A stretch of DNA of 64,000 nt, taken from assembly GCA_009760855.2 (NCBI GenBank), contig WPIO01000058.1:1333501-1397500 (forward strand), given 5' to 3'. The position numbers were made by a program, and so were the translations under genes. Under the pieces are notes generated by a model. It saw only the letters and a program-made list of their open reading frames with translations, did not search any database and was not told where the DNA came from. Source of the DNA: Cristatella mucedo. Its lineage: Eukaryota > Bryozoa > Phylactolaemata > Cristatellidae. Shown here piece by piece: positions 26,626 through 38,900 of this stretch (positions within the stretch are counted from its first letter, which is position 1; the number at the start of each line of letters is the position of its first letter).

Positions 26626-26770
26626 CAGCTCTCTCTCTCTCTCTCTCTTGCTTTTATCTTTCCCTTCTTTTCCTCTTCTCTTCTCTTTCCTCTCACTCCC
26701 TCTTTAGTAGTCTCTCTCTCTCTTTTCTCCTCCCAATTTCCCATTTCTCATCTCTTTCTGCTATCTCGTA
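26626..26770. repeat. CT-rich low-complexity tract
   Basis: A polypyrimidine tract (CTCTCTCTCT, TTCCTCTTCTC) of about 145 bases with no recognised gene. Confidence 0.85.
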
Positions 26771-27369
26771 CACTCACTCCTGAGCGCTCTTTCATATATC
26801 TAGAGAGCTGCACTTTACTAGCAGGCTCATGCCACTTCTCTAGCCAGAGAGCAGTGTCCATCGTTCATTTGAATAATTTTAATAGATAGCAAATATTAAA
26901 TATAAAAACACAGTGGCACCAGCGTGATGCTGAAAATGAGCTGCCTTCTTGGGCGATCTCTATGCGTATGCATGCACACACACATGCTTACCTTCTGAGT
27001 AAGTAAACCTGCAAAGACAAGAAGACCGAGTGGGTGTCACGATGGAGTGAGTGTCGCACTCGAGGGCAGAGCTTTATTTTTTGCCTGCATTCGGCGGCCT
27101 ATGAGAAATTCATGCATCTCGTACAGCCAAGCATTAGCAGCAAAAGCAGAGCAGAGGCAGAGATTGCTGCTGCAGCCATGCCCAGGGGGGCCAGCACGGT
27201 GTGTGCCTAGCTGTTAAGCTTGAGATCAGAGCAGCAAAGCAATTCAGCAAATGCAGCCGCGTATCTTGCTGAGAGCAAAAGCACAGTGATGTGGTACGCA
27301 GAGGCTTGTACGATATCGCCTACAAAGAGCTCAGCGTGACAAACTCTCAGACACTCATGCACATTCGCG

Positions 27370-27383
27370 CACACACACACACA

Positions 27384-27430
<47 letters not shown>
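27370..27430. repeat. (CA)n microsatellite
   Basis: About 60 bases of CA with one TA interruption near 27390. Confidence 0.97.
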
Positions 27431-27432
<2 letters not shown>

Positions 27433-28295
27433 GCTCTAATGCACCTGAGCTTAAGCACTCATGCACAGGCCAGGTGCAAGTGAGCATGTAGTGCTGTGTA
27501 CCTGGTCACACACCCTGGACTGGTGAAACGTTGTAGCTGACTAGGCAGTCAAGTCTAGTCGTCTACTGGCCTATCTTGGCTGCCTATCACATCCCGGCAT
27601 GCACTAGCTTCTGCGACCCAACTCAACTTGCTTGCTCAGCCGGCTACCTCCGGAAGTCCTAGCAATATCCAATTGAAAGTAAACCACTGAGCAACTAGGG
27701 GGAAGGAGAAGGTGGTTATGAACAGTCCCGGGTTTTGACTAGATAATGAAGTAGGCCCGGCTACGGCTTAGCTGCAAGCCTGTCAGACCAAGTGTCTAGC
27801 AGAAACTTCAGCAATCACACTTGGATGACTGCTAGCTGCTTCGGCTCCGCGGCTGCTGTTCACATACATACCTGCAATCGATGTCCGAAAGTACTTATCT
27901 GCTTGACCCACGTTGACTTAGCAGCAGGGCAAAAGCCAAAAACACTATCTGCTCCCGAGGTCAGCTGGCATAAACGAATGACTCGGCTGTTCTCGGCGAT
28001 TTGCGGTTACTGCCAGAACTGCCCTTCAGTGGCAGGCTCTCGTGCAAACCTGGGGAGCTTCATGCTGGCCATTATTAGCAACCACCGTGTGCCGGTCAAA
28101 TAACTGCTGGGCTGCCGCCAACTGTAGTGTAATGCAATTATATGCAGTGCCCGGCCAGCAGACAGATGATCACAGATACCAAGATTGATAATCGCTTTGC
28201 ACAAGGACTGTGTCAGAAAAAAGTACAATCAGATAAGAAATAGCCCCTGCTGCTGCTGCTCTGCGAGCTCAATCCACCGTAGCATCAGAAGCGGC

Positions 28296-28385
28296 CTGGC
28301 AGTGGCAGCAGCAGCAGCAGCTGCAGCAGCAGCAACGATGGTAGCTGCTGCTGTTGCGGCCTGTGCTGCCGCTGCTGCTGCACGA
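28296..28385. repeat. CAG/CTG trinucleotide cluster
   Basis: GCAGCAGCAGCAGCAGCTGC followed shortly by CTGCTGCTGTTG and CCGCTGCTGCTGC. Inverted CAG and CTG tracts could fold into hairpins. Confidence 0.85.
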
Positions 28386-28914
28386 CATCTAATTCCAGCG
28401 CTTCCACTTGTGCTGCAGAGAAGCTGGACTGATCGCTGGCACCACCAGCAGGCAGGGAGTGGGATGCTCTGAGCTATGAGCTATTTGAGTTTGCCACTAA
28501 CAGTCAGCAATGGGACGGCACAGCTGCCTCACAGCTGCCGGGCTGCAACCCCGGCATGCTAACAGGCCAAAAGAGGCCGCCCAGGAGCCGTTCCAGTCTG
28601 AGACCCCAAAATTAGCAAACAATCTGAGAAAAGCTGGCAACAATAGATCTTTGTGTGCCCACGGCTGGCCATTCAACTGGCTGATATTTCAACACATCGG
28701 CCGGCAATGGCATTAGTACCCACTGCAGGTGCCTCATATGCCTGAAAATAGTACCACAGTCCTCAAACGCTCCCCCTGTTGAAGAATCTCAAGCTTTCAG
28801 CATGCTCAAGTGCACATGCTAGTGTATGTTCAGTCGTGATAGTTTGGACACATGCAAGAACTCACATATTCAAAGACACAAGCGCACACACAAACACAAT
28901 GTAATGTAATTATA

Positions 28915-28996
<82 letters not shown>

Positions 28997-29104
28997 ACAA
29001 ACACACATACACACACACACACACACATGCACACACACACAGGCACACACTCACTCACACACACACACAAACACACACAAAAACACACGCACAAACACAC
29101 ACAT

Positions 29105-29142
<38 letters not shown>

Positions 29143-29168
29143 GCACGCACGCACATACACACACACAT
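28915..29168. repeat. Long compound (CA)n array
   Basis: About 65 pure bases of CA, then 180 bases of interrupted CA (CACG, CAAACA, GCACGCAC). Overlapping open frames here are artefacts of the repeat. Confidence 0.96.
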
Positions 29169-29824
29169 GCTTGCATGCCTACCCACGCCCACACTGGCAC
29201 TTACCAATGCATATTGACAGGTGCACATGTGCATACACAAGAGCGTGGGCAATTGTGCTTTGCGGAACCACGACCTTCTGGGTGGTGGACATTTTAGCAT
29301 GTTCGTCACCTGCTCTACCGTGTACTTGTCAGTACAGCACTGTTTTCAGTTTTTTAAACAGTCAGTTCTTCCAGTTTCTCTCTTTGATACTTCTCGATCC
29401 ATGCAAGCGTAGGTGGGGTGCCTTATCGTGTGCATGCCATCCAAGCCGAGCCATGGGATCCGTTATTTGGCTTCGTTACCCTGCTCGGCTCGATGGCCAG
29501 CAGCCGACTGTTGGAGTGCAAAGCCACTGCGCCCAGACTGCACCAGAGACAGGGCTTAAACCTGTGTCGCAGGGCCCACTGATAAATGCACTGCCACAGC
29601 TTGCTACCAGTCCCTGCCACCCCCTCCCCTTGCTGTAGCCAGCCGGCAGCTGTGGTGCATCGCTGCTGTTGGGCTTCCACCAACTTCCCTGTGTCCTCTT
29701 TGAGCTTCCCACGAGGCAGTCGTTGTGCCAAAAGTTGAACAGAGTCGAAGGCAGTAAGGCAGGCTGCGACAATCCGGCAGGTCGTGCCGAGCCAGTGGTC
29801 TGGCTCAGCCGGCTAGCCACGGTC

Positions 29825-29825
<1 letters not shown>

Positions 29826-29856
<31 letters not shown>

Positions 29857-29866
29857 ACCTGCCTGT
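29826..29866. repeat. (CTGC)n tetranucleotide repeat
   Basis: Nine to ten CTGC/CTAC units. Confidence 0.95.
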
Positions 29867-30119
29867 GTGCAGCTGCCAGCCCTAAGCCGGACCATTGTGA
29901 GTGGCTGCTCCCTCTATCAATAAAGCATGGGATGCATTCGGGGCGGAACTGCCAGTCCGAGAGGGTCGGCTGGCTTAGTATAAAGGCTGCTCGCCTGCTC
30001 CAGTGGGCATAGAAAACTGAGCGCGTCTAGGCAGCCGTTGGCCTGGAATAGCAGAGGCAGGCACGCTTGCTCTTCGCTGCCGCTAGCCAGTGCGGGACGA
30101 CAAGCCAGACAAGTAAGTA

Positions 30120-30205
30120 CTGCTGCTGCAGCTGCAGCAGCGCTGCCGCCCTCCGGAAGCCGTGGCAGCCGAAGCAGCAACAGCAGCAGCAGCAGGGCTG
30201 CTCGC
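30120..30205. repeat. CAG/CTG trinucleotide cluster
   Basis: CTGCTGCTGCAGCTGCAGCAG is followed at about 30178 by six AGC/CAG units. GC-rich. Confidence 0.85.
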
Positions 30206-31805
30206 AGACGGCAGTTAGCTGACCGGCTCCGATGGCTCGTCGGGGCCAGCGCTATTGGCCAGCGCAGGGAGCACCGGAGCTGGGTGGGCCACCCAGCAGT
30301 GGGCAGCCAGAAAGTGGAAGTCAAGGGCAGCAAGACTGGACGGTAACCAGGAAAGGCAGCTACCAGGCAGCTGTGTCTGCCTCTGGTCAAGACAACGAGA
30401 GACGAAAGAAGGGTGGATGGACTCCCCCACCAACGCCTGATGTTGTGCATCTATGGGAGGCAGCTGCCAGCACCGGCGGCACATCTAGCCTGCTACAGTC
30501 ATAGATCAAACATTCCTTATCGCAGGTCTGTCGGTCTCCCCTACCGAGTGCCGGCTGGGTAGGCAGGCAGTCTGCCAGCCCGCCCACACGATTGCATGGC
30601 TGTAGGGCTCAGAGGAGGCTGGCTGTTAGACAGCTCGGGCAGACACCAGGGATAGACAAGCACAGGCTGAGGCAGGCATGGGGCATATGCCGACGTACTG
30701 CAGGGGCTGAGGTAAGCAGACTACATCGGCCTCTGCAGCTGCAGCCTGCTTTGCTGCTTGGACAGGCCAGCCAAGCCAGCCAAGCAGGCAGCAGGTCGGC
30801 TTTGCCAATGGAGCAATACTGGGGTGGGGGGTAGGTCACAGACGGCCTCCATGCTTGCACTGCACTTTATGGGCACCTGCTGCTGGCGACAGAGGCAGTG
30901 ATCCGATTCGGCAGAGCTCACTAATGTCAACGCTTGCTTGCCGAGAGGCCCTACTCACAATCGTGTAGAATGGCTGTGCGCGTCAGCAGTACACTGCATG
31001 CTGCCGGAGCCAGGTGGAAGCATCGGTCGACAGGAATGCAGGGATAGGGGGCTGCTGTGGCTAGCCCTTCCTCAAGCTTGCTTTGCCTCTGATGGTGATC
31101 AACCAGTTATCATCGTGATAGGCCAAGGAATTGCCAGTGATTAGCTGCAAATATTCATGGCGGTGCATCTACCGGGAAGTACAGATAGCCTCCGGTTTAC
31201 TGCTGCTATATCGTTCGTTGTGCTGGCTGACTTAGCTTCCATGGCTGCCCTATGGAACTGGCCGATGCATCGAAACCTTCTAGCCAGTCACACTAGTTAG
31301 GCTGCCACATGCTATTGGTGTTTTACCTGGCAGTTGTGGCCACAGCTTCTGCAGCTGGTGCTGCTGCTCGGGCCACTGCCAAAGGGCCCTTGGCACACAA
31401 ACTTGCAGCACCTGGCTAGTCAACCTCGGCGCTTGCCATTCATCTGTCGCAGGTCTGCAAGGCCGACTCAACTTGCTACCACGAATTGCAGCTTCTTTCA
31501 TGGAACAACGCAGTTGCTGTCAACCTTGACAGTCTGCTGCTTGACTCTCGACAAAGAAGCTTGCCATAGCAACAGCAATCGATAGCTGTTACTCTTAATG
31601 ATGTCGCACAAGCTGTTGCAGGTATGAACGAAGCAGCGAAAGCCCACTGCCACTGCTATGGCCGTCGCTGCTGCAGCTGCTGTCTGCTGCAAGAGGAGAA
31701 GTTCACCCAGAGCCGAGTAAACAGTCGGTTTTGCAGTGAGCTTTCTTTTGACAACTGGCTGCAAGATGTGCAAGATGGCCACTTGAAGAGCCCTCCTCCC
31801 TATAC

Positions 31806-31960
<155 letters not shown>

Positions 31961-32199
31961 GGTCATTGGAACACTAGCACAGGTGCACTGCTTCTTATTA
32001 CGTGGACACAAACCAAGCACAGAGCAGCTTCAGTTAGATGCTTGGCAGCTGGGCTACCGTTAGTTCATGCTGCTGCTCTACTTGGTCTTTGAAGGCCCTC
32101 TGAATTGCCGCATCTCACACGATCCTGTCAGGCTACATAAGCAGCTCAGTGCTGTCTCAGACTGCTGCCCACTAGCAGGAGCTCACCTGCCAATGTCTA

Positions 32200-32236
32200 G
32201 CCTGCTGCCCCTGCTGCCCCTGCTGCCCCTGCTGCT
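32200..32236. repeat. 9-bp tandem repeat (CTGCTGCCC)n
   Basis: About four copies of a 9-base unit, CCTGCTGCC. Confidence 0.88.
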
Positions 32237-32533
32237 CCGGCTGCTCGAGGCTGCGCCCGGCTGCTGTTTGTGCTCGCTTTTGCCGGCCGATGAACATCTA
32301 TTGGCTGTGGAGCTTTCATCCCTTTTTCTGTGCCGCTTATTGCTCAATCTTTTGCCACCCAGCAAAGAAGAACTTTCACCCTCCCCACTCCCAGAGCTAT
32401 CCCCAGGCAGGACTCCCCGAGTGTGACACCTCATTAAGAATGGCTGCCCCTCCCCTCGGACATGCTGCACCGAGCCAGCCAGAGAAGGAGCAGCAGTGGC
32501 CACCGTAGCTGGCAGGTAGCTCGGCTTGTGGGC

Positions 32534-32570
32534 AACAGCAGCAGCAGCAGCAGCAGCTGCTGCTGCTGCC
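32534..32570. repeat. Palindromic (CAG)n(CTG)n
   Basis: Six to seven CAG units run straight into four to five CTG units, forming an almost perfect palindrome of about 30 bases, 280 bases before exon 1. Confidence 0.92.
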
Positions 32571-32844
32571 CAGAAGCATCGGAATAGCTTAGTCTGGCTG
32601 CAAGACATGTGTAACGATCGAAGGGAAAAATCTTTTAGTTTGGAAAACGGGCCATCTGTTTTTGCCCGTGCCCATCTCATGCCGATGGCAAGCTGCAAAA
32701 CTAAGAAACAGTTGCCTGCTGCCGACAGGCAGCTACCCGATGGCTGCTATCACTACTAAGACCAAGCGGCTGAGCCTACTGCAGTCGTGCTGCCATGTTG
32801 CGTGGGAGTTCACAAGCAGTGCACCATAACCACTTTTGTTGCAG

Positions 32845-32958
32845 CCGACCGACATGGACATGTACCGGCACCTGGTGCAGTGTGTGGCTCAGCCAATCGG
32901 TGCCCACGAATCCCGACCGGGCTTAGTCGGCAGCGATCTAATCTCTCACTTGACAAAG
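32845..32958 (+). CDS. Exon 1 (first placed exon): region just before C2A
   Basis: Open for 38 codons in phase 0, flanked by a TTGCAG acceptor and a GTAAAG donor. The residues MYRHLV...GSDLISHLTK correspond to the family segment that precedes C2A (in human Munc13-4, a LLYEDALYTVLHRL-type stretch followed by a short helix), and they join smoothly to LFHISPAHE of the next exon. ATG codons at residues 4 and 6 could be the start if the upstream exon is non-coding. Otherwise an N-terminal exon lies further left and I could not find it. Confidence 0.65.
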
Positions 32959-35900
32959 GTAAAGATCAGCTACACTTCCACGAAAAGCAGAGCTCAGATG
33001 TGTCTCCATTTTACACTAGCTGTCTGCCTAAACCGGTTCATTCCCATCAGTCCGGGTTTCCATGCCAACTGGTGACTGACCTGATGGTGCCCGCCCGGTG
33101 TGACTTTTGTGTTGCATCCTTTTCTTTTCACGAGTCATATTTTCTTCTCAGCTATTTGAATTTCTCTGTGTGGCCAACGGACATTACCCTATATTCTCCG
33201 TGAACACAGAGCTGCAGCTGCATGATAACCAGTCTGCTGCTGTCATGCTGAGGATCAACCAATGCTGCAAATTAATTACCACAATGCACCTGTTCATAGA
33301 AAATTTAGGTGTACTCATGCCATGACATAATCCATGTGCCTACAGGCCTGCAAAAAGCTTGTGGGCATATAAGTCACACTTCCTGCCTACAATTACTAAG
33401 TGCTCCTTCAAGACGTTTGCACCAAAACTAGCCAGAAGCATCGCACGCTGATGCGAAAGAATCAGCAGTGCAGGCAGCCACTGCCTGCAAATAATTCACT
33501 GTTAATGTCTCGGCAAGGCTGGGGGATGCATCTAGCCAAGGGAACTCGCTCAACCTTCTCAGCACTGTGAGCAATCATATTTGTTAGAATCGCCAACAAA
33601 CTAGCATCATTGGCCTTTCTGTAACTGTGTGTACATAGTTAACTGCATGCTAGCATAAGCTAGCCAAGATTGAACCAATAGGTCCATGCTGGGCTCACGA
33701 ATATAGTAATGAGATTGGTAGTGCCACTCCTCAGGACAAGGTGTGAAGGCACAGCATGGCTATGCCGCATGACCAGCCCCTGGCTTTCGAGAACTGCTTA
33801 GTTATTTGTCCTAGAACTGCTCAGGTATTGGGCCTGGCCAGCCGAGCTGATATGCCTGGCGCCTGTATCTGGCTGGCAATTTAGCTGCAGCACTGATCAG
33901 AGTGCTAGTCTCCAGTGTTACAGTGTTCCAATGTTACAGCCTAGGTGACAGAATATGCTTTTGATGCTCTACCAGAGCAAAATTAGGAGCAGCTGTGCAG
34001 CTGTGCGCAACTGTGGGCTCTAAAGCCTGTATAACAGAGACAAATGTAGCGATGATGATGATGATGCTAATGATGATGATGTTATGGAGGAGGAGGAGTA
34101 GGAGGAGGATAGTGATGACAAGGCTTTTGTAACTGAGCTTGAGCTTAGTTAAGTATTCCTAGGACTAAGAAGCCGATGCTCGGTCGATATATTTTTAAAC
34201 GATAACCAAAGTCACTGCTCTGAATGCAGCTGGTACCAGAATCAACTATTTGTGACTGCTTGCCGAAACCAATCTTGAAATACATTTTTTTTTAGTAGCA
34301 CTGCCACTGAAAAAGCTCGTTTGCATCACGCTGTATTTAGGTATTCGTACTTTTGCTAATTAACATTAGTTTTCTTTTGAGCGTTAGTTTTCTTGTGAGA
34401 TTTAGTATTGTCAGGAGTACTGCAGCAATTCTCACTGATATAGAAACTTCCTTGGAAGATGTCTATGGTTTATGAGCAGGGCTATTGGAAGTGTATAGTT
34501 CAGATGAGTTTGTATGGCGCCACCACAATGGGCCATGAACAAGGAAAGTAGAGTCATCGAATGCGGACATTTCTAGTAGGAGTAAGAGCATGTTGCTGCT
34601 AATTACACAATTTTTTGATGAGTATGGTTAGAAGCCCCGAAGCACTTGTCGAAGCGTGTAAGCCCAAAGGCCTGTGTGCAACACAGATCCTCGAGCACAG
34701 GTCCAACCGATGCTTTCTTTCCGGCATATGTCGAATGCCTAGAAAGAGGTCTAGTTCTCTAAGATGCTAAGCAAATGACTTATTAAAATACTTGTTATTA
34801 TAACGATAATATTATTATCATTTATCTGACATAGCTAGGATCTGAACAGACTGCACAACCTGTTGCGAAACTGCAGGCAGGATGAAAGCAGCTGTGTGAG
34901 CGGGTATTTGGATCAGATACATAACCTCATACATAACCCGTACATAGCCTCACGATGGTGCCTGATCTCGGCATTCATTCAGCTATCTGCAAATAGACAT
35001 TTCCCCTTTCACTGCTTATGCCTAGTACTTGGGGGAAGTGCGTTTAACAGAGCAAGTTTACTTGGCACGAACAACCACCAGTGATTGACGATGCTGCATG
35101 TAATTCTAATTTCAGCTATTTCATATTAGTCCTGCCCACGAAGCCCACGTGCTACGGCGTGTCTGTCATGCCATTCCTCGCGACGTGGTGCTCCGAGTAA
35201 CCGTGCTGGAAGCCAAAGGAATTCGGGCGATGGACGATAACGGTGAGGTTCGCATGTTGGTAGGTTCTGGCCCGTCAGGTCGGGCCAGACCACCCCGGGG
35301 AGATCGAGAGATGAGACTGCCGCTGATGACAGAGGGAGGGAAAAAAGAGAACATGAGTTGCACGTGTGTGAGTCGGAGATTGGGGGACCGGTGCCAGTGC
35401 CAGCTTCCGTGTTCGAGGCCCAAGCTGTGCCAGCTTTGTCTTTGCCTGCCTTCGATAATGGTCATTTTCTGACAACGTTTTCAGGTCTGAGTGATCCCTA
35501 CTGCATGCTCAGCATGCTCAACATGCAGACCAGCCCGCAGAGCTCTCCGGAGGCTGAACGCAAGAAGTCGTCTGTTCTTCCCTCCTCTAAGACTCTATCG
35601 CCTGTGCTTGGCACGAAGAAGATGTCTACTCACTCTCTGGGCAGCAAGCTGCGCAAATCGTTCCGCAAGTCGTTCAGTGGTATCTCTCCGTCGCAAAGCG
35701 TGGGTTCAGTCAGGTCACTGGAGTCGTTCAAGCTGTGGCACGACAAAGAAACCAAGGACGATGAGCCGCTGGGCGAAGTCAAGGAATGTCTCCGCACAAC
35801 CACCAAATACGAGACGTTGAATCCCGTGTGGAACGAGCAGTTCACACTGTGAGTGGTCCCTTCCAACCGAAAATCGTAAACCGCACGGCGCTTGCCAGAT

Positions 35901-38900
35901 CTACCAAGTGTGCATGCCGGCAGCTTCAGCGATTGCCAAATATCAGTCTACCATCCACTCGGCAGGTCAGCAGGCCAAGACAGGCCGATTTTGCTCTGTA
36001 GTGAAAACCGGTTTGAGCCAGTGAATTATTTGGGGAACCTATGCCCATCTGGTTTTATTTAGTACAAATCTTGTTTTAGGACCGAACTAATTTGAACAAA
36101 CTTGTCTGCGGTAGTTCTGTCCTCAGGGTCCTAGCAAAAGTAAGGCTTAGCTCTTTGTAAACCGATCTCTGTCCTGGCTGGCACATAGAGGCTGATTAGT
36201 CCTGGCTGAATGGCATGCTTGAGTCACTAATTGCTTGGTGTTACAGCTGACTAAATTCGCCCTAGGAAGTGAATAAGGCCCTGATGCCAACACCTGGAAC
36301 TTGCCAGGATTCTCGAGAAAAATTCCTATGCCCAGGCCTCCTTGAATAGCAAAAAGGGAGACCTTGGATGACTTGCTTTCTGATTACCTAAAAGCCTAAT
36401 CATCGAGTGCTACATGCTCTGGCTCACCAAACAGCCCTTGTCAGTTTAAAGTGCTCATGGTACTATTCGTGTTGAAATGGTGCTTCAAATAGTAGTTATC
36501 GCAGGCCAGTTTCACCTGCACAGGTTAGTGTGCACTTGTTTGTTGACACCGTGCAACACGCTTAGGCTAGCACATTTTCCCAAAACCATGCGAGCACCTT
36601 CACCAAGCCTTTGACATCGAGAGGTGCTAGTTATCTCGCCTTCTTCGTGGGATTCAAGTCACTTCGAACCTGTTTTTCTGAATGCATCTCTAGAGGTGAC
36701 GACAGGTATTAAGTAGTGGCACAAAATTACCTGCATTGCTCTGTGTTTCTTTTGCTAGTAAAGTTACCGACCTTGAAAAGGAAGAGCTCCATCTGCATCT
36801 CTGGGACTCAGATGCTGATGAAACACTATTGAAGAACTTCAAAAACATTGACAAGAAATGCGGCTTCAAGAAGTAAGTCTTTCATCGTATCAGATACCTC
36901 TGTTGGTGGTCAGCAGCAGTACATCCAACTAAATATACTTGCCTAATCTCAATGTGTGCTTGCTAGAATCGCTAACAAGCCTACATACTCGGTCTTCTAG
37001 CAACTGCGTGCACATGGTTAACTGCTTGCTAGCATAGGCATAGCCAAGGTTGAACCAATAATGCCCCCTCTATTCGATTGCGCTAACTTCATATCACTAT
37101 GACCTCTTGCTTCCAGCTTGCTAAAGCACATCAAGCAGACTGTGGAGCATGGGAAAATGATCGACGACTTCATTGGATATGTATCCATTCCTTTAAAAGT
37201 AAGCATTAACCTGATGAGGAGTGCCGATAGCCCTGCCTTCATAATCGGTGCCGTTATTCAAACTCCCAGTGCAGCCATTGTTATTACTCTGATGCAGCAG
37301 CAGCAGGGGCCAGTACTAGCAGCGAGTAATGGCAGAGAGCAGCAGCCGCAAAAAAGTGGCCAGCAGGTCGCAAGAGGTTTTGTCTTGCCAGTATCATCGT
37401 TGGGCCGGCTCCCCCAAGTTAATGACTTCGTTTGCTTAGAGCATCCTGGCAACGGGCAGCAGCAAATGGTACGACATATGCCGGAAGTACTGCTCCAAGC
37501 CCACTCGAGAAGGTCAGATCAGCTTGCAGCTGCAGTTTGAAACATCGCCGTATGCCTCGCGCTCCGAGGAGTGCTCGAGAATCACCTACCGGGACTATTG
37601 TGACGTCACGAGCCGACTGATGGAACTGGAGGCCAAGGACGAAGCCCAGGCGGTGAGCTCGGTTCCCCACCTGCACAGCACTGCGCCCCACTCACGACAG
37701 CCAAGCCTTTGTCGCCTGCTAGGCGGAGGCCGCTTAGCAGCAGGCTTACTTTCAAGTCACCGAGCTGCTGCATTCACTGCCAGCCGAGCAGCGTCGGATG
37801 TCCTGGCTCACTTGCAGCGGCGGGACTGCTTCAAGTACGGAGGGTTTTTCTCCGAACCGAGTCGCACCATTCTTCGACTCTTTGCAATCCAGCGGGGCAT
37901 CGGGCAGCTGAGCCAGGTCGCCTCTCGTTTGACGGTGCTGCTGCGATGGGCAGTCGCCAGCAAGCCCTACCCGGTCCTGCCCACAGCAATCTGCTCCGCC
38001 ATTCAGGAAATAGATGAGCTGTACGTGCTGGCGGAAAAAGGCGTCATCCCGCGTAGTGTAGAAGAGCCTGAGGTGAGCAAGCAACGGCTGCTCCAGCTTC
38101 ACTGCACTCGGCGGTGGAGCGATTGCCAGCCGGGTAGGGCAGCGATCGCACTTGGCTACTTGTCACTAGCCCCTGACCGTTCCATCATTTGATCTGTACA
38201 GATCGTCGGGCTGAAGTGTGCCGTCGAGGACTACATCAATCATTCGTTTTCGAATTTGGAAGACCTGCCGCAGCTCTTTCCGGAGGACTCGCAGCTGAAA
38301 GCCGAGTTTGGCTTAAAGATCGACAGTGTAATTCGTCTGCTCCAGCAGAAGATCTGGACCTCTGCAAAGACCGAGAGCTTCAAAGAAATGCACGTTAGCA
38401 GCATCAGACGGATTGCTTCGTTGGTAACTCGAAGGATTCAGGTTTGTAGATGGAAAACCGCCCGAGTGCTGCGCGAGTCGGCAGCTGGTCCCTGGAGCAG
38501 CCTGCTGAAGTCGCTCGCGATATTCTTGGCCTGCTGCCGGCTCAGTCTAGGTCGCCCTGTCGTCGGCTGCCATCCTTGACCATGAATCTCGAACTCTGCC
38601 TTAATTCCGTTCAGGCTGACGTCACGTACTGGCTGAAGAGCTCCTTGGTTGTTCAGCCTGCACACGGAAGCCTGCAGCTCGAGGCTAGTGGCTCCGGTGG
38701 CGGTGGCAGCAACAGCATCAGTGCGAGCTCGATCAGCCTCTCGGGCACGGCGGTAGCTGCAGCTGGCAGTGGCTCAGTGCTTGAGCTGATGGAGCTGCTG
38801 ATCGGAATGATCGAAACTGCGACCGCATACATACAGCCCGAGCGACAGCAGGCATACGGCAGTATAGATGTAAACTTTCCCAAGACTGTGGTTCTGGCTT

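Larger units (their letters stand above)
22598..28295. other. No gene recognised
   Basis: Spacer with microsatellites and one tRNA-like sequence listed separately. Frames of 131 codons (minus, 23979-24374) and 118 codons (plus, 24449-24805) show no family. Confidence 0.45.

Noticed and set aside
28852-29638. Open frames of 98-203 codons on both strands
   Set aside because: They are translations of the CA array (Thr-His and Cys-Val runs), not genes; the longest frame's non-repeat end has no motif.
29917-30450. 177-codon minus-strand frame
   Set aside because: Leu/Ala/Ser low complexity from CTG-type repeats; open frames exist on both strands at the same place.
37741-37817. Alternative 5' extension of exon 7 (AYFQVTELLHSLPAEQRR)
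   Set aside because: It looks protein-like but is in a different frame from the conserved part of exon 7, and no splice reconciles them.
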